A DNA stretch of 64,000 nt from positions 62,001 to 126,000 of the forward strand of contig CAYLXK010000015.1 of assembly GCA_964387685.1 (NCBI GenBank), given 5' to 3'. The notes below the pieces were generated by a model. The model saw only the letters and a list, made by a program, of their open reading frames with translations. It was not told the DNA's origin and ran no database searches. Positions within the stretch are counted from its first letter, which is position 1. Every line of letters begins with the position of its first letter. Made by a program: the position numbers and the translations under genes. Positions 43,815 to 52,754 of the stretch are shown piece after piece. Source of the DNA: Bryobacter sp964387685 (GTDB lineage Bacteria > Acidobacteriota > Terriglobia > Bryobacterales > Bryobacteraceae).

Positions 43815-44588
43815 ATGAAACTGACCTTAAACATTTGGCGCCAAAGCAGTCCCGGCGCAACCGGACAAATGGCGCGTTACGAAATGCCGGACGTGAACCC
43901 GGATATGTCTTTTCTTGAGATGCTGGACGTATTGAACGAGCGGCTGATCGAGAAGGGCGAAACGCCCGTGACTTTCGAGCACGATTGCCGCGAGGGAATC
44001 TGCGGATCCTGCGGATTCATGATCGACGGTAAAGCGCACGGCGGTTATCCCAAGACGACGGTATGCCAGTTGCACATGCGGCATTACAAGGACGGCGACG
44101 AGTTGTACCTTGAACCGTGGAGATCGACGGCCTTTCCGGTTGTCAAGGACTTGATGGTGGACCGTAGCGCCTTTGACCGCATCATTCAAGCCGGCGGATA
44201 CATCAGCGTACCCACGGGCTCGGCTGTGGACGGAAATGCCATTCCGATTCCCAAATCGAATTCCGACCGGGCGATGGACGCGGCCCAATGCATCGGCTGC
44301 GGTGCCTGCGTGGCGAGCTGCCAAAACGCGTCGGCGAGTTTATTTACGTCGGCCAAGATCGCCCACCTCAACCTATTACCGCAGGGCCAGCCGGAAAAAC
44401 TGGACCGGGCGTTGAAAATGGTGGCGCAGATGAACGCCGAGATGTTCGGCAGTTGTACAAACCTGCAGGAATGCGAAGCGACTTGCCCGAAGGGCATTTC
44501 CATCGAGAACATCGCGATCATGAATCGCCACTTTGTGGAGGCGGTTTACGCGCAACGTCCGGCGACGAACGAGGCGGGCGCGGGCTAA
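43815..44588 (+). CDS. sdhB: Succinate dehydrogenase/fumarate reductase iron-sulfur subunit
   Basis: A 257-residue protein with the [2Fe-2S] cysteines in CREGICGSCGFMIDG plus a later VCQLH, and the [4Fe-4S] and [3Fe-4S] ligands in CIGCGACVASCQNA and CTNLQECEATCPKG. It is 5 bases after sdhA. Together with the b558-type anchor it forms the three-subunit complex; there is no separate sdhD. Confidence 0.96.
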   Translation: MKLTLNIWRQSSPGATGQMARYEMPDVNPDMSFLEMLDVLNERLIEKGETPVTFEHDCREGICGSCGFMIDGKAHGGYPKTTVCQLHMRHYKDGDELYLEPWRSTAFPVVKDLMVDRSAFDRIIQAGGYISVPTGSAVDGNAIPIPKSNSDRAMDAAQCIGCGACVASCQNASASLFTSAKIAHLNLLPQGQPEKLDRALKMVAQMNAEMFGSCTNLQECEATCPKGISIENIAIMNRHFVEAVYAQRPATNEAGAG

Positions 44589-44592
44589 CTAG

Positions 44593-45396
44593 CTAGTCGC
44601 TGACGGAGAAGGTGGGCCCCGTTTGCCCGGAGACTTCCTGGCAGCGTGTTTCCACTTGGCGAGCCACATCGTAGAAGCCCCGGGCGTCGGAATTGTCGGG
44701 GCCAGCTAGGGCAACGGGTTTGCCGGAATCGCCGCCGATGCGGATGGCGGGGATAAGAGCCAATTCACCCAAAAAGGGCACTTTCATTAGCTCAGCCGTC
44801 TTTTTGCCCGCGCCGTGCCCGAAGACGTCGATACGTTCGCCAGACTGCGGCGCGATCAGGTAACTCATGTTTTCCACCATGCCCAGGACGGGCACCTTTA
44901 CTTGATGGAACATGTTGACGGCTTTGCGGGCGTCTTCGAGGCTGACGTCGGATGGCGTCGTGACCACTACGGCGCCGGTCAGTTTGGTGGACTGCATCAG
45001 GCTCAACTGGACGTCACCGGTGCCGGGCGGCAGATCGATGACGAGGTAATCGAGGGTACCCCATTGCACTTGGCGAAGGAACTGCTGCATCACGTTGTGC
45101 AGCATAGGCCCACGCCAGACAAGCGGCTTGTCGCCGGGATTCAGGAAACCCATCGACATAACGCGCAGGCCTTCTTTGAAGATCGGCTTGATCTGCTGGC
45201 CATCGGTGAGGGGCGCCTCGTTGACGCCCATCATCAGAGGAACGTTGGGGCCGTAGACGTCGGCGTCGAGCAGGCCGACACGGTTGCCCAGGCGCGAAAG
45301 GGCGAGCGCGACATTGACGCTTACGGTAGTTTTGCCCACGCCGCCTTTCCCCGAACCGACGGCAACGATGTATTGAATCCCCGGAATGTCTTGCAT
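44593..45396 (-). CDS. mrp: Mrp/ApbC-type P-loop ATPase lacking the cluster-binding cysteines
   Basis: A 267-residue Mrp/Nbp35-family ATPase. The deviant Walker A is GSGKGGVGKTT (14-24), with DLPPGTGDVQLS and TTPSDVSLEDARKAVNMF following. Mrp proteins carry [4Fe-4S] clusters on a CPxC motif after 'NMSY'; here that stretch reads NMSYLIAPQSGE, with Ala182 and Ser185 in the two Cys positions. There is also no N-terminal MIP18/DUF59 domain. The ATPase part looks intact, so cluster carriage by the usual route is doubtful. It shares one base with the upstream hydrolase stop. Confidence 0.9.
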   Translation of the reverse strand: MQDIPGIQYIVAVGSGKGGVGKTTVSVNVALALSRLGNRVGLLDADVYGPNVPLMMGVNEAPLTDGQQIKPIFKEGLRVMSMGFLNPGDKPLVWRGPMLHNVMQQFLRQVQWGTLDYLVIDLPPGTGDVQLSLMQSTKLTGAVVVTTPSDVSLEDARKAVNMFHQVKVPVLGMVENMSYLIAPQSGERIDVFGHGAGKKTAELMKVPFLGELALIPAIRIGGDSGKPVALAGPDNSDARGFYDVARQVETRCQEVSGQTGPTFSVSD

Positions 45397-47282
45397 TACC
45401 TCGAGGATAACAACCAGTCGTAGCTGCGGCCCGCGCGTGCGACGACGGCATCGACATCGTTTGGAAGCAGCAAACGGCGTTGGACCAGTTCCTGAGCGGC
45501 GGCGCGGACCTTTTCCTGGTAAGACTCACGAGTGGCATGGGCGCGGCGAATGGCTGCGGGCGCATAGGGAATCGTCGAGCCCACCATGTCGTTGAACCAA
45601 CCCGGAGGGACATCCTGTCCCGCGCGGAAATTCCAACCGGTATAGGTGGCCAGGGGCACGGCAATCTCCGGCATACGGATGCCGCCGACCTCATTGCCAG
45701 TGGCATCCAGGGCGGGCACCAAAGCGGGAAAGGCCTTGCCCAAGCGCGGAGGTTCGCCCGAATAATCGACGCGATAGGCGCGCGCTATTTGTCGGGGCTT
45801 CGAGGGATGAGGGAACCGCTCGTAGGGAATGAGCTCGTGGCGGTCGAGACGCGGGTACGCGCTGGGCGGAGGGGCGACGTTGTCCTTCACCCAGGCTTCG
45901 AGAGCCACCAGGAGTGCCCGATAAAGCGGCCGGTAATCGTTAGCGTTGGAGTAGTTCACCAGCCCCTCCCGCAGCGGCGGCATGCGGCCGGGACCATGCT
46001 GGCTGGAGGCGACATAGTAGATGCGGGTGGTGTCGGGTATAGCCGCATCCTGTCGGCCGTCGGGCGTTACATGAATCAGCGCGGCATTGCGTCCCCAGTA
46101 TTCATAGCTGCCATTGGTGTAGAAGATCTTGGGCGCCTGCTTTACGTTGGCAAGGATGCCGTCGCTCTGGCCGGTTTCGGAATCGGTCTGGGTCAAATCG
46201 CTAAAGGGGAAGATATCGCTGGGATAGAAGAAATTGAAGGTGGGGTGGCCGTCGCGGCTGGGTTGAGCGCCGCGGATGTTGAAGCTGCCGCGTCCCGCTC
46301 CCGCGACGTTAGCCCAGATGCCATCAAAGACAGGCCGGCCTTTTTCGTCCTGATTGAACCCGTCGTAGACGAACTGGCGCAGCAGGCGGCCGCTTTGGCT
46401 GGTGCCGAAGGCGAGAGCGCGCTTGAGATAGCGGCGCTGGTCACCCAGCAGCACTGTGCCCGCGTTTTCGTAGCGCAGGAAACTGATGAAGTCGCGAATG
46501 GCGGCAAGACCTGCGCCCGCTACGGCCGGATTGCGGGTGGGGTAAATGGCTTCGTAGATTTGCCAGGGAGCGAAGCCGGATTCCATCACGATGCCGGTCT
46601 TGGCATCGTTCAAACGCCAGCCCGTGCCGATCGTTTGGCGCCTGCCCGTGGGCGTATCGCGAACGGTTAGCGTGGGGGTGGCCGCGGCCGCATAGGGCTG
46701 CATATTACGGTCCCCCAGGCTCATTTCTTTGGTGCGCGAAAGCGGGAGAAACTCCGAGCGAATCATCGCCTCAACGCCCTCGGCCACGGGAGGATACACG
46801 CGCAGGAGCGCGTCGCCCACGGGTACGTCCCATTGCCACCCTACCCAAACCAGCGTGTAGCCTTGCGCAAGGAGCCACTGGTCTCCATAAGCCTTGGGGT
46901 CGTTGGCCGCAGGGCCTTGGTGCGCCAGAGCCGCGGTTGAAGATTGAAACATTCCGCTCAAGCCTTTACCGCCCCGATTGGAAACCTCAAAGAGAATCGT
47001 GCCGTTACCCAGGGCGGGGTCGCGGGGCTTGAGCACAAAGACATCGGCCGAAAAAGACACCAGCCCGGCTTCGTTCCGTTTCGCTTTGTCCAGGTCGCGC
47101 ACGATACGATTCGCGGAGAGGGCTGGGTCCACGTTGAAATAGGCGCGAGCGTAGACACGCTCGTAGGGGCCCGCGGAGCCGAAAGCGCGGCCGTCGAGAA
47201 CGTCGCCGCGCTCTACGAGATGAACTTTAGAAACGGCCGCCGAGAGCAGCAGCGGCAGCAGGCACAGGGAGAGCAGGCGCAT
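45396..47282 (-). CDS. Large secreted alpha/beta hydrolase-domain protein
   Basis: A 628-residue protein with a signal peptide (MRLLSLCLLPLLLSAAVS); an upstream start would put 15 hydrophilic residues before it. It fits the 'alpha/beta hydrolase domain' family (PF20091-like): VHLVERGDVLDGRAFGSAGP and YERVYARAYFNVDP at the N-terminus, the nucleophile elbow AFGTSQSGRLLRQFVYDGFN, and later YVASSQHGPG. Substrate is unknown. The stop overlaps the mrp start by one base (TAATG). Confidence 0.82.
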   Translation of the reverse strand: MRLLSLCLLPLLLSAAVSKVHLVERGDVLDGRAFGSAGPYERVYARAYFNVDPALSANRIVRDLDKAKRNEAGLVSFSADVFVLKPRDPALGNGTILFEVSNRGGKGLSGMFQSSTAALAHQGPAANDPKAYGDQWLLAQGYTLVWVGWQWDVPVGDALLRVYPPVAEGVEAMIRSEFLPLSRTKEMSLGDRNMQPYAAAATPTLTVRDTPTGRRQTIGTGWRLNDAKTGIVMESGFAPWQIYEAIYPTRNPAVAGAGLAAIRDFISFLRYENAGTVLLGDQRRYLKRALAFGTSQSGRLLRQFVYDGFNQDEKGRPVFDGIWANVAGAGRGSFNIRGAQPSRDGHPTFNFFYPSDIFPFSDLTQTDSETGQSDGILANVKQAPKIFYTNGSYEYWGRNAALIHVTPDGRQDAAIPDTTRIYYVASSQHGPGRMPPLREGLVNYSNANDYRPLYRALLVALEAWVKDNVAPPPSAYPRLDRHELIPYERFPHPSKPRQIARAYRVDYSGEPPRLGKAFPALVPALDATGNEVGGIRMPEIAVPLATYTGWNFRAGQDVPPGWFNDMVGSTIPYAPAAIRRAHATRESYQEKVRAAAQELVQRRLLLPNDVDAVVARAGRSYDWLLSSR

Positions 47283-47348
47283 GGGAGCGATTGTATCCAA
47301 CCGCTTCAGGCCCACATAAAAAGGCACAATGGATCAGGAATGCCGGGG

Positions 47349-48671
47349 ATGGAGAACGAATTAGAACGGCGGCTTGCCGTGGAGCTGGGAGTGAGGGTAC
47401 GCAGTGGAAGCTTCACGTATCCATTGTTTATGGCGCTGCTTGGCGCCCTAACGCCCATCTGGGAGGTCTATCCCCAGCTCTATTTGGGCGCCACCGCGTT
47501 GATTTGCGTGGGTGCGGCGTGGCGCGCGCTGGCTTCCCACCGGGCGGTGGCGGCGGAAGAGGGAACTTGGCGTGCGCGTCGCGGGGAGGTGCGGCTGGCG
47601 TCGCTGTTTTTGTTGGGCATATGGCTGCTGATCGCGATTGCGTGCCTGGCGGAGTATCCCCGGGAACCAATTACGATCGCGATCGTGGTGGCGGTTATGG
47701 GATGGACGAGCGTGGGCGCAAGCGTGTTCGCGCCCGATCCCTGGTTGAGCGCGGCCTGGCTGAATCTGCATATTTTGCCAGTGGCCTTCTGGAGTTGGAT
47801 GGTGCGGGACCTCTATGGGGAGATTCTGTGCGCGGTGATTATTGTGTTTTGGATTTTTGTTTATGCACTAAATCAGCGGAGCAATCGGCACCTGCTGAAC
47901 ATGATGCGGACGCAATTGGCGCTGGAGGAGCAGACCGAAGAATTGCGCCGGGCCAAGCAAGAGACGGAGGCGGCTTTGAAAGCGCGGACGCTCTTTGTAG
48001 CCAATATGAGCCACGAGATCCGCACGCCCTTAAACGGCGTGATCGGCGCGGCGAATCTGCTGGAGTTCACCTCCCTGAACGACGAGCAGAAAGAACTCGT
48101 CGAGACCATGCAGTTTAGCGGCCGCCTGCTGCTTGGAATTGTGAACGACGTACTCGACTTCGCCAAATTGAGTGAGGGGCGCGTAGAACTGGAACGCGCC
48201 AAGTTAACCGCGCAAAGCTTTCTGCGGCAAGCCTGTCTACCCTTTGAGATTCCGGCGCGGGAAAAGGGCCTGGATTTTCGCTTTCAAGCCGAACCGGAGA
48301 CGCTTGAGTTTCAGGGCGATCCGCTGCGATTGGCGCAAGTTGTCACGAATCTGGTCGGAAACGCCATCAAGTTCACCGAGCGCGGGCGTGTTTTCGTGCG
48401 GGCTTTCCGCCTGGAAAACGGCTGGATCCGGATCGAAGTGGCCGATAGTGGCATTGGGATCGCAGAGGCGAAAAAACAGGCCATTTTTGAGGAGTTCGTT
48501 CAGGCCGAACGAGGCACGACCCGCCGCTTTGGCGGGACCGGCTTGGGCTTGGCGATTTGCGCGCGCTTGGTAAACCTGATGCACGGACAGCTGGGCGTGG
48601 AGAGCGTGGAGGGCGAGGGCTCGGTCTTTTGGGTGGAGATCCCGCAACCTACTTCAGAAATCCGGAAGTGA
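47349..48671 (+). CDS. Membrane-bound sensor histidine kinase
   Basis: A 440-residue kinase with six hydrophobic segments in the first 175 residues (MASE-like membrane sensor with almost no outside loops), a coiled coil, then HisKA with the phosphorylated His222 in FVANMSHEIRTPLNGV and a HATPase domain with NLVGNAIKFTERG, VADSGIGIAEAKK and GGTGLGLAICARL. No receiver domain is attached and no response regulator is adjacent, so its partner is encoded elsewhere. The ATG at 47349 has AGGAA eight bases upstream; an ATG at 47340 is the alternative. The 3' end overlaps the convergent gene by 23 bases. Confidence 0.92.
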   Translation: MENELERRLAVELGVRVRSGSFTYPLFMALLGALTPIWEVYPQLYLGATALICVGAAWRALASHRAVAAEEGTWRARRGEVRLASLFLLGIWLLIAIACLAEYPREPITIAIVVAVMGWTSVGASVFAPDPWLSAAWLNLHILPVAFWSWMVRDLYGEILCAVIIVFWIFVYALNQRSNRHLLNMMRTQLALEEQTEELRRAKQETEAALKARTLFVANMSHEIRTPLNGVIGAANLLEFTSLNDEQKELVETMQFSGRLLLGIVNDVLDFAKLSEGRVELERAKLTAQSFLRQACLPFEIPAREKGLDFRFQAEPETLEFQGDPLRLAQVVTNLVGNAIKFTERGRVFVRAFRLENGWIRIEVADSGIGIAEAKKQAIFEEFVQAERGTTRRFGGTGLGLAICARLVNLMHGQLGVESVEGEGSVFWVEIPQPTSEIRK

Positions 48672-49425
48672 TCGCCACCTGGGCGGAGAGGCGATCGTTT
48701 TCGGGGTCGTCGATAGCCAGAAGCGCGCGCAACTGAGGAGATAATCGAGCTTGCGTCTCCGGTCGGAGCAGGCGCTTTTGATATTGCTGCTGGGGCTTGT
48801 CCGCACGGCAATAGAAGCCATGCATGGCCCGGCGTGGTGCAGACGTTCGATTGGCGGTGCCGCCATGCCAGGTGTGCGCATTGCACACAACGGCGGAGCC
48901 GGCTGAGCCGGTGATCAAGATTTGACTGGGATGGACCGCGAAAGGATCCTCCATTTGCTCTTGAGGGCGTTGCCTCCAAAGGTGAGATCCGGGAACGATG
49001 CGCGTGGCGCCGTTATCCGCGGTGAAATCGTCCAGCAGGAAAATCGTGTTGGCGACCCAGTAGCCTCGTTCATCCGCGATGGCGTTCATGTCGACGTGAA
49101 GAGGTTGGTCGGCGTCGCTAAATGGATTGGTGGAGCGCACGTTGAGGCTGGAGAGCTTGAAATGGGGGCCGAGGATATGGGACGTGGCGGCGAGCAGTTC
49201 CGGGATCTGGATGGCCCACTGGAAGATCTCGCCTTTATCGACGCAATTGGCCAGGCGGCGCGCGCCGGATTCTTTCTTGAACTCGGCGCCCGCATTTTCT
49301 CCTTCGGATTCAAAAAGCTCCTCGACGCGGGCGCGGAGCGCCTCCAGACGATCCTGGGGAAGCAACCCGGTGAGGACTAGAAATCCATCGCGGTCGAGAG
49401 CCTCTATTTGCGCGGGGCTAAGCAT
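48649..49425 (-). CDS. Phytanoyl-CoA dioxygenase (PhyH) family protein
   Basis: A 258-residue Fe(II)/2-oxoglutarate-dependent dioxygenase-like protein. Iron ligands are His and Asp in QPLHVDMNAI and the distal His in NAHTWHGGTANRTS, where the Arg would bind 2-oxoglutarate. The opening LDRDGFLVLTGLLPQDRLEA is typical. Substrates vary widely in this family (small metabolites, lipids, antibiotics). It is divergent from the heptosyltransferase gene. Confidence 0.9.
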   Translation of the reverse strand: MLSPAQIEALDRDGFLVLTGLLPQDRLEALRARVEELFESEGENAGAEFKKESGARRLANCVDKGEIFQWAIQIPELLAATSHILGPHFKLSSLNVRSTNPFSDADQPLHVDMNAIADERGYWVANTIFLLDDFTADNGATRIVPGSHLWRQRPQEQMEDPFAVHPSQILITGSAGSAVVCNAHTWHGGTANRTSAPRRAMHGFYCRADKPQQQYQKRLLRPETQARLSPQLRALLAIDDPENDRLSAQVAITSGFLK

Positions 49426-49440
49426 GCTGAGATGTAGTTT

Positions 49441-50454
49441 ATGGCAGAATTGCGGGCGCGCGATTGGAAGCGCGTGCTGGTGCGCTCAACCAATTGGCTC
49501 GGAGACGCGATTTTGTGCGTGCCGGCGCTGCGCGCGTTGCGCGGCGCGTTGCCGGGGGCCCGGATTACGATGCTGGGCCAAGCCTGGGTGAAGGATCTCT
49601 ACGCAGGCGAAGGGTTGCTGGACGAAGCGTTGGATTATCCCAAGGGGTGGGATGCGGCGGCCCTACGGGCTAAGGCGACGATCATGAGCGAGATCAAAAG
49701 AAGAGAATTCGACGCGGCGGTTCTTTTTCAAAACGCCTTTGAAGCGGCCGTAGTGGCGCGTTGGGCCGGGGCGCGTGAACGAATTGGCTATAACCGGGAC
49801 GGGCGCGGTTGGCTGCTGACGAGGGCAGTCGAGGTGCCACGGGAAAAGGTCCATGAGCGCTTTTACTATTTGGAACTGCTGCGGCGAAGCGGCTTGATCG
49901 ATACGTATGACCCCGAGGCGCCGGTGCGGCTGCAATCCATTCGGGCGGAGCGCGGGAATCGCATTGGCGTCAGCCCCGGTGCGGCGTTCGGCAGCGCGAA
50001 ACGCTGGTTTCCGGAGCGCTTCGCCGAGGCGGCGGCCATCGTGGCGAAGCAAAGGGGGGCAAGCGTGGCGCTCTTTGGCAGCGCGGAAGAGGCCCCGCTG
50101 GTGGGGCAGGTGGAGCGGGACTTGGCCGCGCGTGGCGTCGCAGTGGAAAACCATGCGGGGCGCACCAAGCTGCGCGAGTTTATGCACCTGGTGGCCGGCT
50201 GCGAGCTGATGTTGACGAACGATAGCGGCGCGATGCACGTGGCCTACGCGGTGGGAACGCCAAGTGTGACCGTGTTCGGCAGTACGGACCACGTGGGCAC
50301 CGGGCCGGTTGGGCCGGTGGCACGGATCGTGCGGGAACCGGTCGAATGCGCACCGTGCAAACTGCGCGAGTGCCCGATTGACCATCGTTGCATGACAAGG
50401 ATCTCCGCCGGACGCGTGGCCGACGAGGCGCTGCATTTACTGGGCGGGGCCTAG
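49441..50454 (+). CDS. waaF: ADP-heptose:LPS heptosyltransferase (GT9 family)
   Basis: A 337-residue GT9 glycosyltransferase that adds heptose to the LPS core. The N-terminal RSTNWLGDAILCVPALRALR, the nucleotide-sugar segment GVSPGAAFGSAKRWFPERFA and LTNDSGAMHVAYAVGTPSVT with VFGSTDHVGTGP match the WaaF branch. The C-terminal Cys group (ECAPCKLRECPIDHRCM) is also typical of heptosyltransferase II. Its stop interlocks with the convergent gene at CTAG. An LPS-type outer membrane is implied. Confidence 0.9.
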   Translation: MAELRARDWKRVLVRSTNWLGDAILCVPALRALRGALPGARITMLGQAWVKDLYAGEGLLDEALDYPKGWDAAALRAKATIMSEIKRREFDAAVLFQNAFEAAVVARWAGARERIGYNRDGRGWLLTRAVEVPREKVHERFYYLELLRRSGLIDTYDPEAPVRLQSIRAERGNRIGVSPGAAFGSAKRWFPERFAEAAAIVAKQRGASVALFGSAEEAPLVGQVERDLAARGVAVENHAGRTKLREFMHLVAGCELMLTNDSGAMHVAYAVGTPSVTVFGSTDHVGTGPVGPVARIVREPVECAPCKLRECPIDHRCMTRISAGRVADEALHLLGGA

Positions 50455-50933
50455 CGCTTGTAGCCAAATTTGCGCAGGAGGCTATGCCGCCACTCGACTC
50501 CCTCGGGCCCTTCCACGCCCAGCGGACTGCCGCCATCGATTACGCCCAAGACTCCTCGGCCTTGCGCGGTTTCCGCCACGACGACCTCGACCGGGTTGGC
50601 CGTCGCGCAGAAAAGCGTGACCACTTCCGGCACCTCCTTAATGCGGCCGAGAACGTGAATGGGAAAGCCTTTGCGCAGGAAGATAAAAAAAGTGTGGCCC
50701 GCCCCAACGGCCTGAGCGTTCTCAACGGCGGCTTGGCGCATTTCTTCGTGATTGCCCTCGGTCCTGATCAAGCGTTCGCCGCTGGCCTCGCAAAACGCGA
50801 TGCCGAATTCGAGATTGGGATTCGTGTTGACAATCGCCTCGTAAAGATCCTCGACGGTCTTAATGAAGTGGGACTGGCCGAAGATCAAATTGGCCTCCGC
50901 GGGAATGCGCAAGGGAACCGTAAGCAGTTGCAT
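50451..50933 (-). CDS. Adenosine-specific kinase family protein (PF04008)
   Basis: A 160-residue protein of the small 'adenosine-specific kinase' family. Characteristic runs are LIFGQSHFIKTVEDLYEAIV, LEFGIAFCEASGERLIRTEG and GAGHTFFIFLRKGFPIHVLG, and the ending EGVEWRHSLLRKFGYKR. Archaeal and thermophile structures of this family bind adenosine; its physiological role in bacteria is poorly known. The stop interlocks with waaF; the start is 19 bases from the divergent ABC-2 permease. Confidence 0.9.
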   Translation of the reverse strand: MQLLTVPLRIPAEANLIFGQSHFIKTVEDLYEAIVNTNPNLEFGIAFCEASGERLIRTEGNHEEMRQAAVENAQAVGAGHTFFIFLRKGFPIHVLGRIKEVPEVVTLFCATANPVEVVVAETAQGRGVLGVIDGGSPLGVEGPEGVEWRHSLLRKFGYKR

Positions 50934-50952
50934 GCCGCTATTCTAAAGGTTC

Positions 50953-51762
50953 ATGAGCGGTTGGCCAGGATTCGGATTTTTGCGCAACATCGTCGAGCGG
51001 CGGAGCCTGCTGTATCAGATGGTGCGCCGAGACTTTGAGCGGCGCTACGTCGGGTCTATCGGCGGCTGGCTGTGGGGCTTGCTGCAACCATTGATCCTTT
51101 TGCTAAGCTGGACCTTCGTATTCCATATCTGTCTGCGCATGGATGTGCCCCCTGGACAAGGCACACGGAATTACACAATCTTTTTATTTTGCGGGTACCT
51201 GCCGTGGATGCTCTTCCAAGAGACCGTCACGCGCAGCACGACGAGCCTGCTAGAGAATGCAAACCTCATCACGAAGACGGTCTTCCCTAGCGAGATTATT
51301 CCGGTGAGTGTGTTCCTGAGTTCGCTCGTTAACCACGCGCTCACATTGGCCATCGCGTTGATGGCCGTGATTTTCTGGGATGGCGGGGTGAGCGAGTTTG
51401 CGTGGTTTTTGCCCCTCTACCTGCTGCTATTGGGCCTACTCTCCATTGGCATCTCCTGGATGGTGGCGGCGTTTCAGGTGTACTTGCGCGACACGGCGCA
51501 GGTGGTGGCCGTGGCGCTGACATTCTGGTTCTGGCTGACGCCGATCTTTATCGACCTCGAGCAGATTCCGGCGCGCTTCCGCTTTTTGCTGGCGCTCAAC
51601 CCGCTCTCGTTCGTGGTGCGTGCCTACCGGGAGCGGATGTTAACGCACACGATGCCGGATTGGAACGAACTGGGAATCCTGTGCGCCTGGTCGGCGGGCG
51701 CGTTTGTGGTGGGTGGACTAGCGTTCAAGCATTTAAAGAAGGGTTTTGCGGACGTATTATGA
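50953..51762 (+). CDS. ABC-2 type permease, polysaccharide-export (Wzm/TagG) type
   Basis: A 269-residue permease with six membrane segments. The N-terminal amphipathic start LLYQMVRRDFERRYVGSIGG and the loop TRSTTSLLENANLITKTVFP are hallmarks of permeases exporting O-antigen, teichoic acid or capsule chains. Such systems need a cognate ATPase (Wzt/TagH), normally the next gene; here the next gene is ldhA, coupled by ATGA, and no matching ATPase is in the window. Confidence 0.9.
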   Translation: MSGWPGFGFLRNIVERRSLLYQMVRRDFERRYVGSIGGWLWGLLQPLILLLSWTFVFHICLRMDVPPGQGTRNYTIFLFCGYLPWMLFQETVTRSTTSLLENANLITKTVFPSEIIPVSVFLSSLVNHALTLAIALMAVIFWDGGVSEFAWFLPLYLLLLGLLSIGISWMVAAFQVYLRDTAQVVAVALTFWFWLTPIFIDLEQIPARFRFLLALNPLSFVVRAYRERMLTHTMPDWNELGILCAWSAGAFVVGGLAFKHLKKGFADVL

Positions 51763-52754
51763 AGATCGCCTTTTTTAGCGCGCACGGGTTTGAGAAGAAG
51801 AATTTCGACGCCTACAACGCGAAGAAGGGGCACGAAATCGTTTACCTGGAGCCCCACCTGAACGAGAGAACCGCGTCGCTGGCCGAGGGCTGCGCGGCGG
51901 TTTGCGTGTTTGTAAACGATAAGGTAGACAGCGCGGTCGTCGACCGTTTGGCCAAGTTGGGCGTCAAGCTGATTGCGGCCCGAAGCGCAGGCTTCAACCA
52001 CATCGACATCGAGGCGGCTAAGCGCGCGGGTATCACGGTGGTTCGGGTACCCGCCTACTCTCCCTACGCGGTGGCCGAGCACACGCTGGCGATGATTCTG
52101 ACGTTGAACCGGAAAACCCATCGCGCCTATAACCGGGTGCGCGAAGGGAATTTCGCGCTCGACGGACTGCTGGGCTTCGACCTCTACGGCAAGACCGTGG
52201 GCGTCATTGGAACGGGGAAAATCGGGGCGGTGTGCGCCAAAATCCTGTTGGGTTTCGAGTGCGAAGTACTGGCCTACGACGTGGCGCCAAACCTCTATCT
52301 GAAGGAACGGGGCGTCGTTTATCTGCCTTTGAAGGACGTGCTGCGCAAGAGCGATATCGTAACGCTGCATTGCCCCCTCATGCCGGCCACACATCATTTG
52401 ATTAACGCCGAAGCCTTAGGCGGCATGAAGAAGGGCGCCATGTTGATCAATACCTCCCGCGGGGGCTTGGTCGATACGAAAGCCGTCGTCGAGGCGCTGA
52501 AATCCGGCCACCTGGGTTACCTGGGCCTGGACGTCTACGAAGAGGAAGCGGACCTCTTTTTCGAAGATCTATCGGGGCAAGTGATCCAGGACGACGTCTT
52601 TGCGCGCTTGCTGACTTTTCCCAATGTCCTGGTCACTGGCCACCAGGCTTTCTTTACGCAAGAAGCGCTGCAGGGAATTGCCATGACCACTTTGGATAAC
52701 GTTAGCGAAGTGGAAAAAGGCGCGGAGTGCAAAAACACTGTGCGAGGACGCTAG
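51759..52754 (+). CDS. ldhA: D-lactate dehydrogenase, LdhA type
   Basis: A 331-residue D-2-hydroxyacid dehydrogenase very like fermentative LdhA. NAD motif VGVIGTGKIGAVCAKILL (148-165), catalytic Arg234 in LINTSRGGLVD, an acidic residue near 261-263 in DVYEEEADLFFED and His295 in VTGHQAFFTQEAL. The segment ARSAGFNHIDIEAAKRAG and VRVPAYSPYAVAEHTLAMIL are also shared with LdhA. It would reduce pyruvate to D-lactate. It overlaps the ABC-2 permease stop by 4 bases, an odd pairing, and its own stop interlocks with the convergent gene (CTAG). Confidence 0.93.
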   Translation: MKIAFFSAHGFEKKNFDAYNAKKGHEIVYLEPHLNERTASLAEGCAAVCVFVNDKVDSAVVDRLAKLGVKLIAARSAGFNHIDIEAAKRAGITVVRVPAYSPYAVAEHTLAMILTLNRKTHRAYNRVREGNFALDGLLGFDLYGKTVGVIGTGKIGAVCAKILLGFECEVLAYDVAPNLYLKERGVVYLPLKDVLRKSDIVTLHCPLMPATHHLINAEALGGMKKGAMLINTSRGGLVDTKAVVEALKSGHLGYLGLDVYEEEADLFFEDLSGQVIQDDVFARLLTFPNVLVTGHQAFFTQEALQGIAMTTLDNVSEVEKGAECKNTVRGR

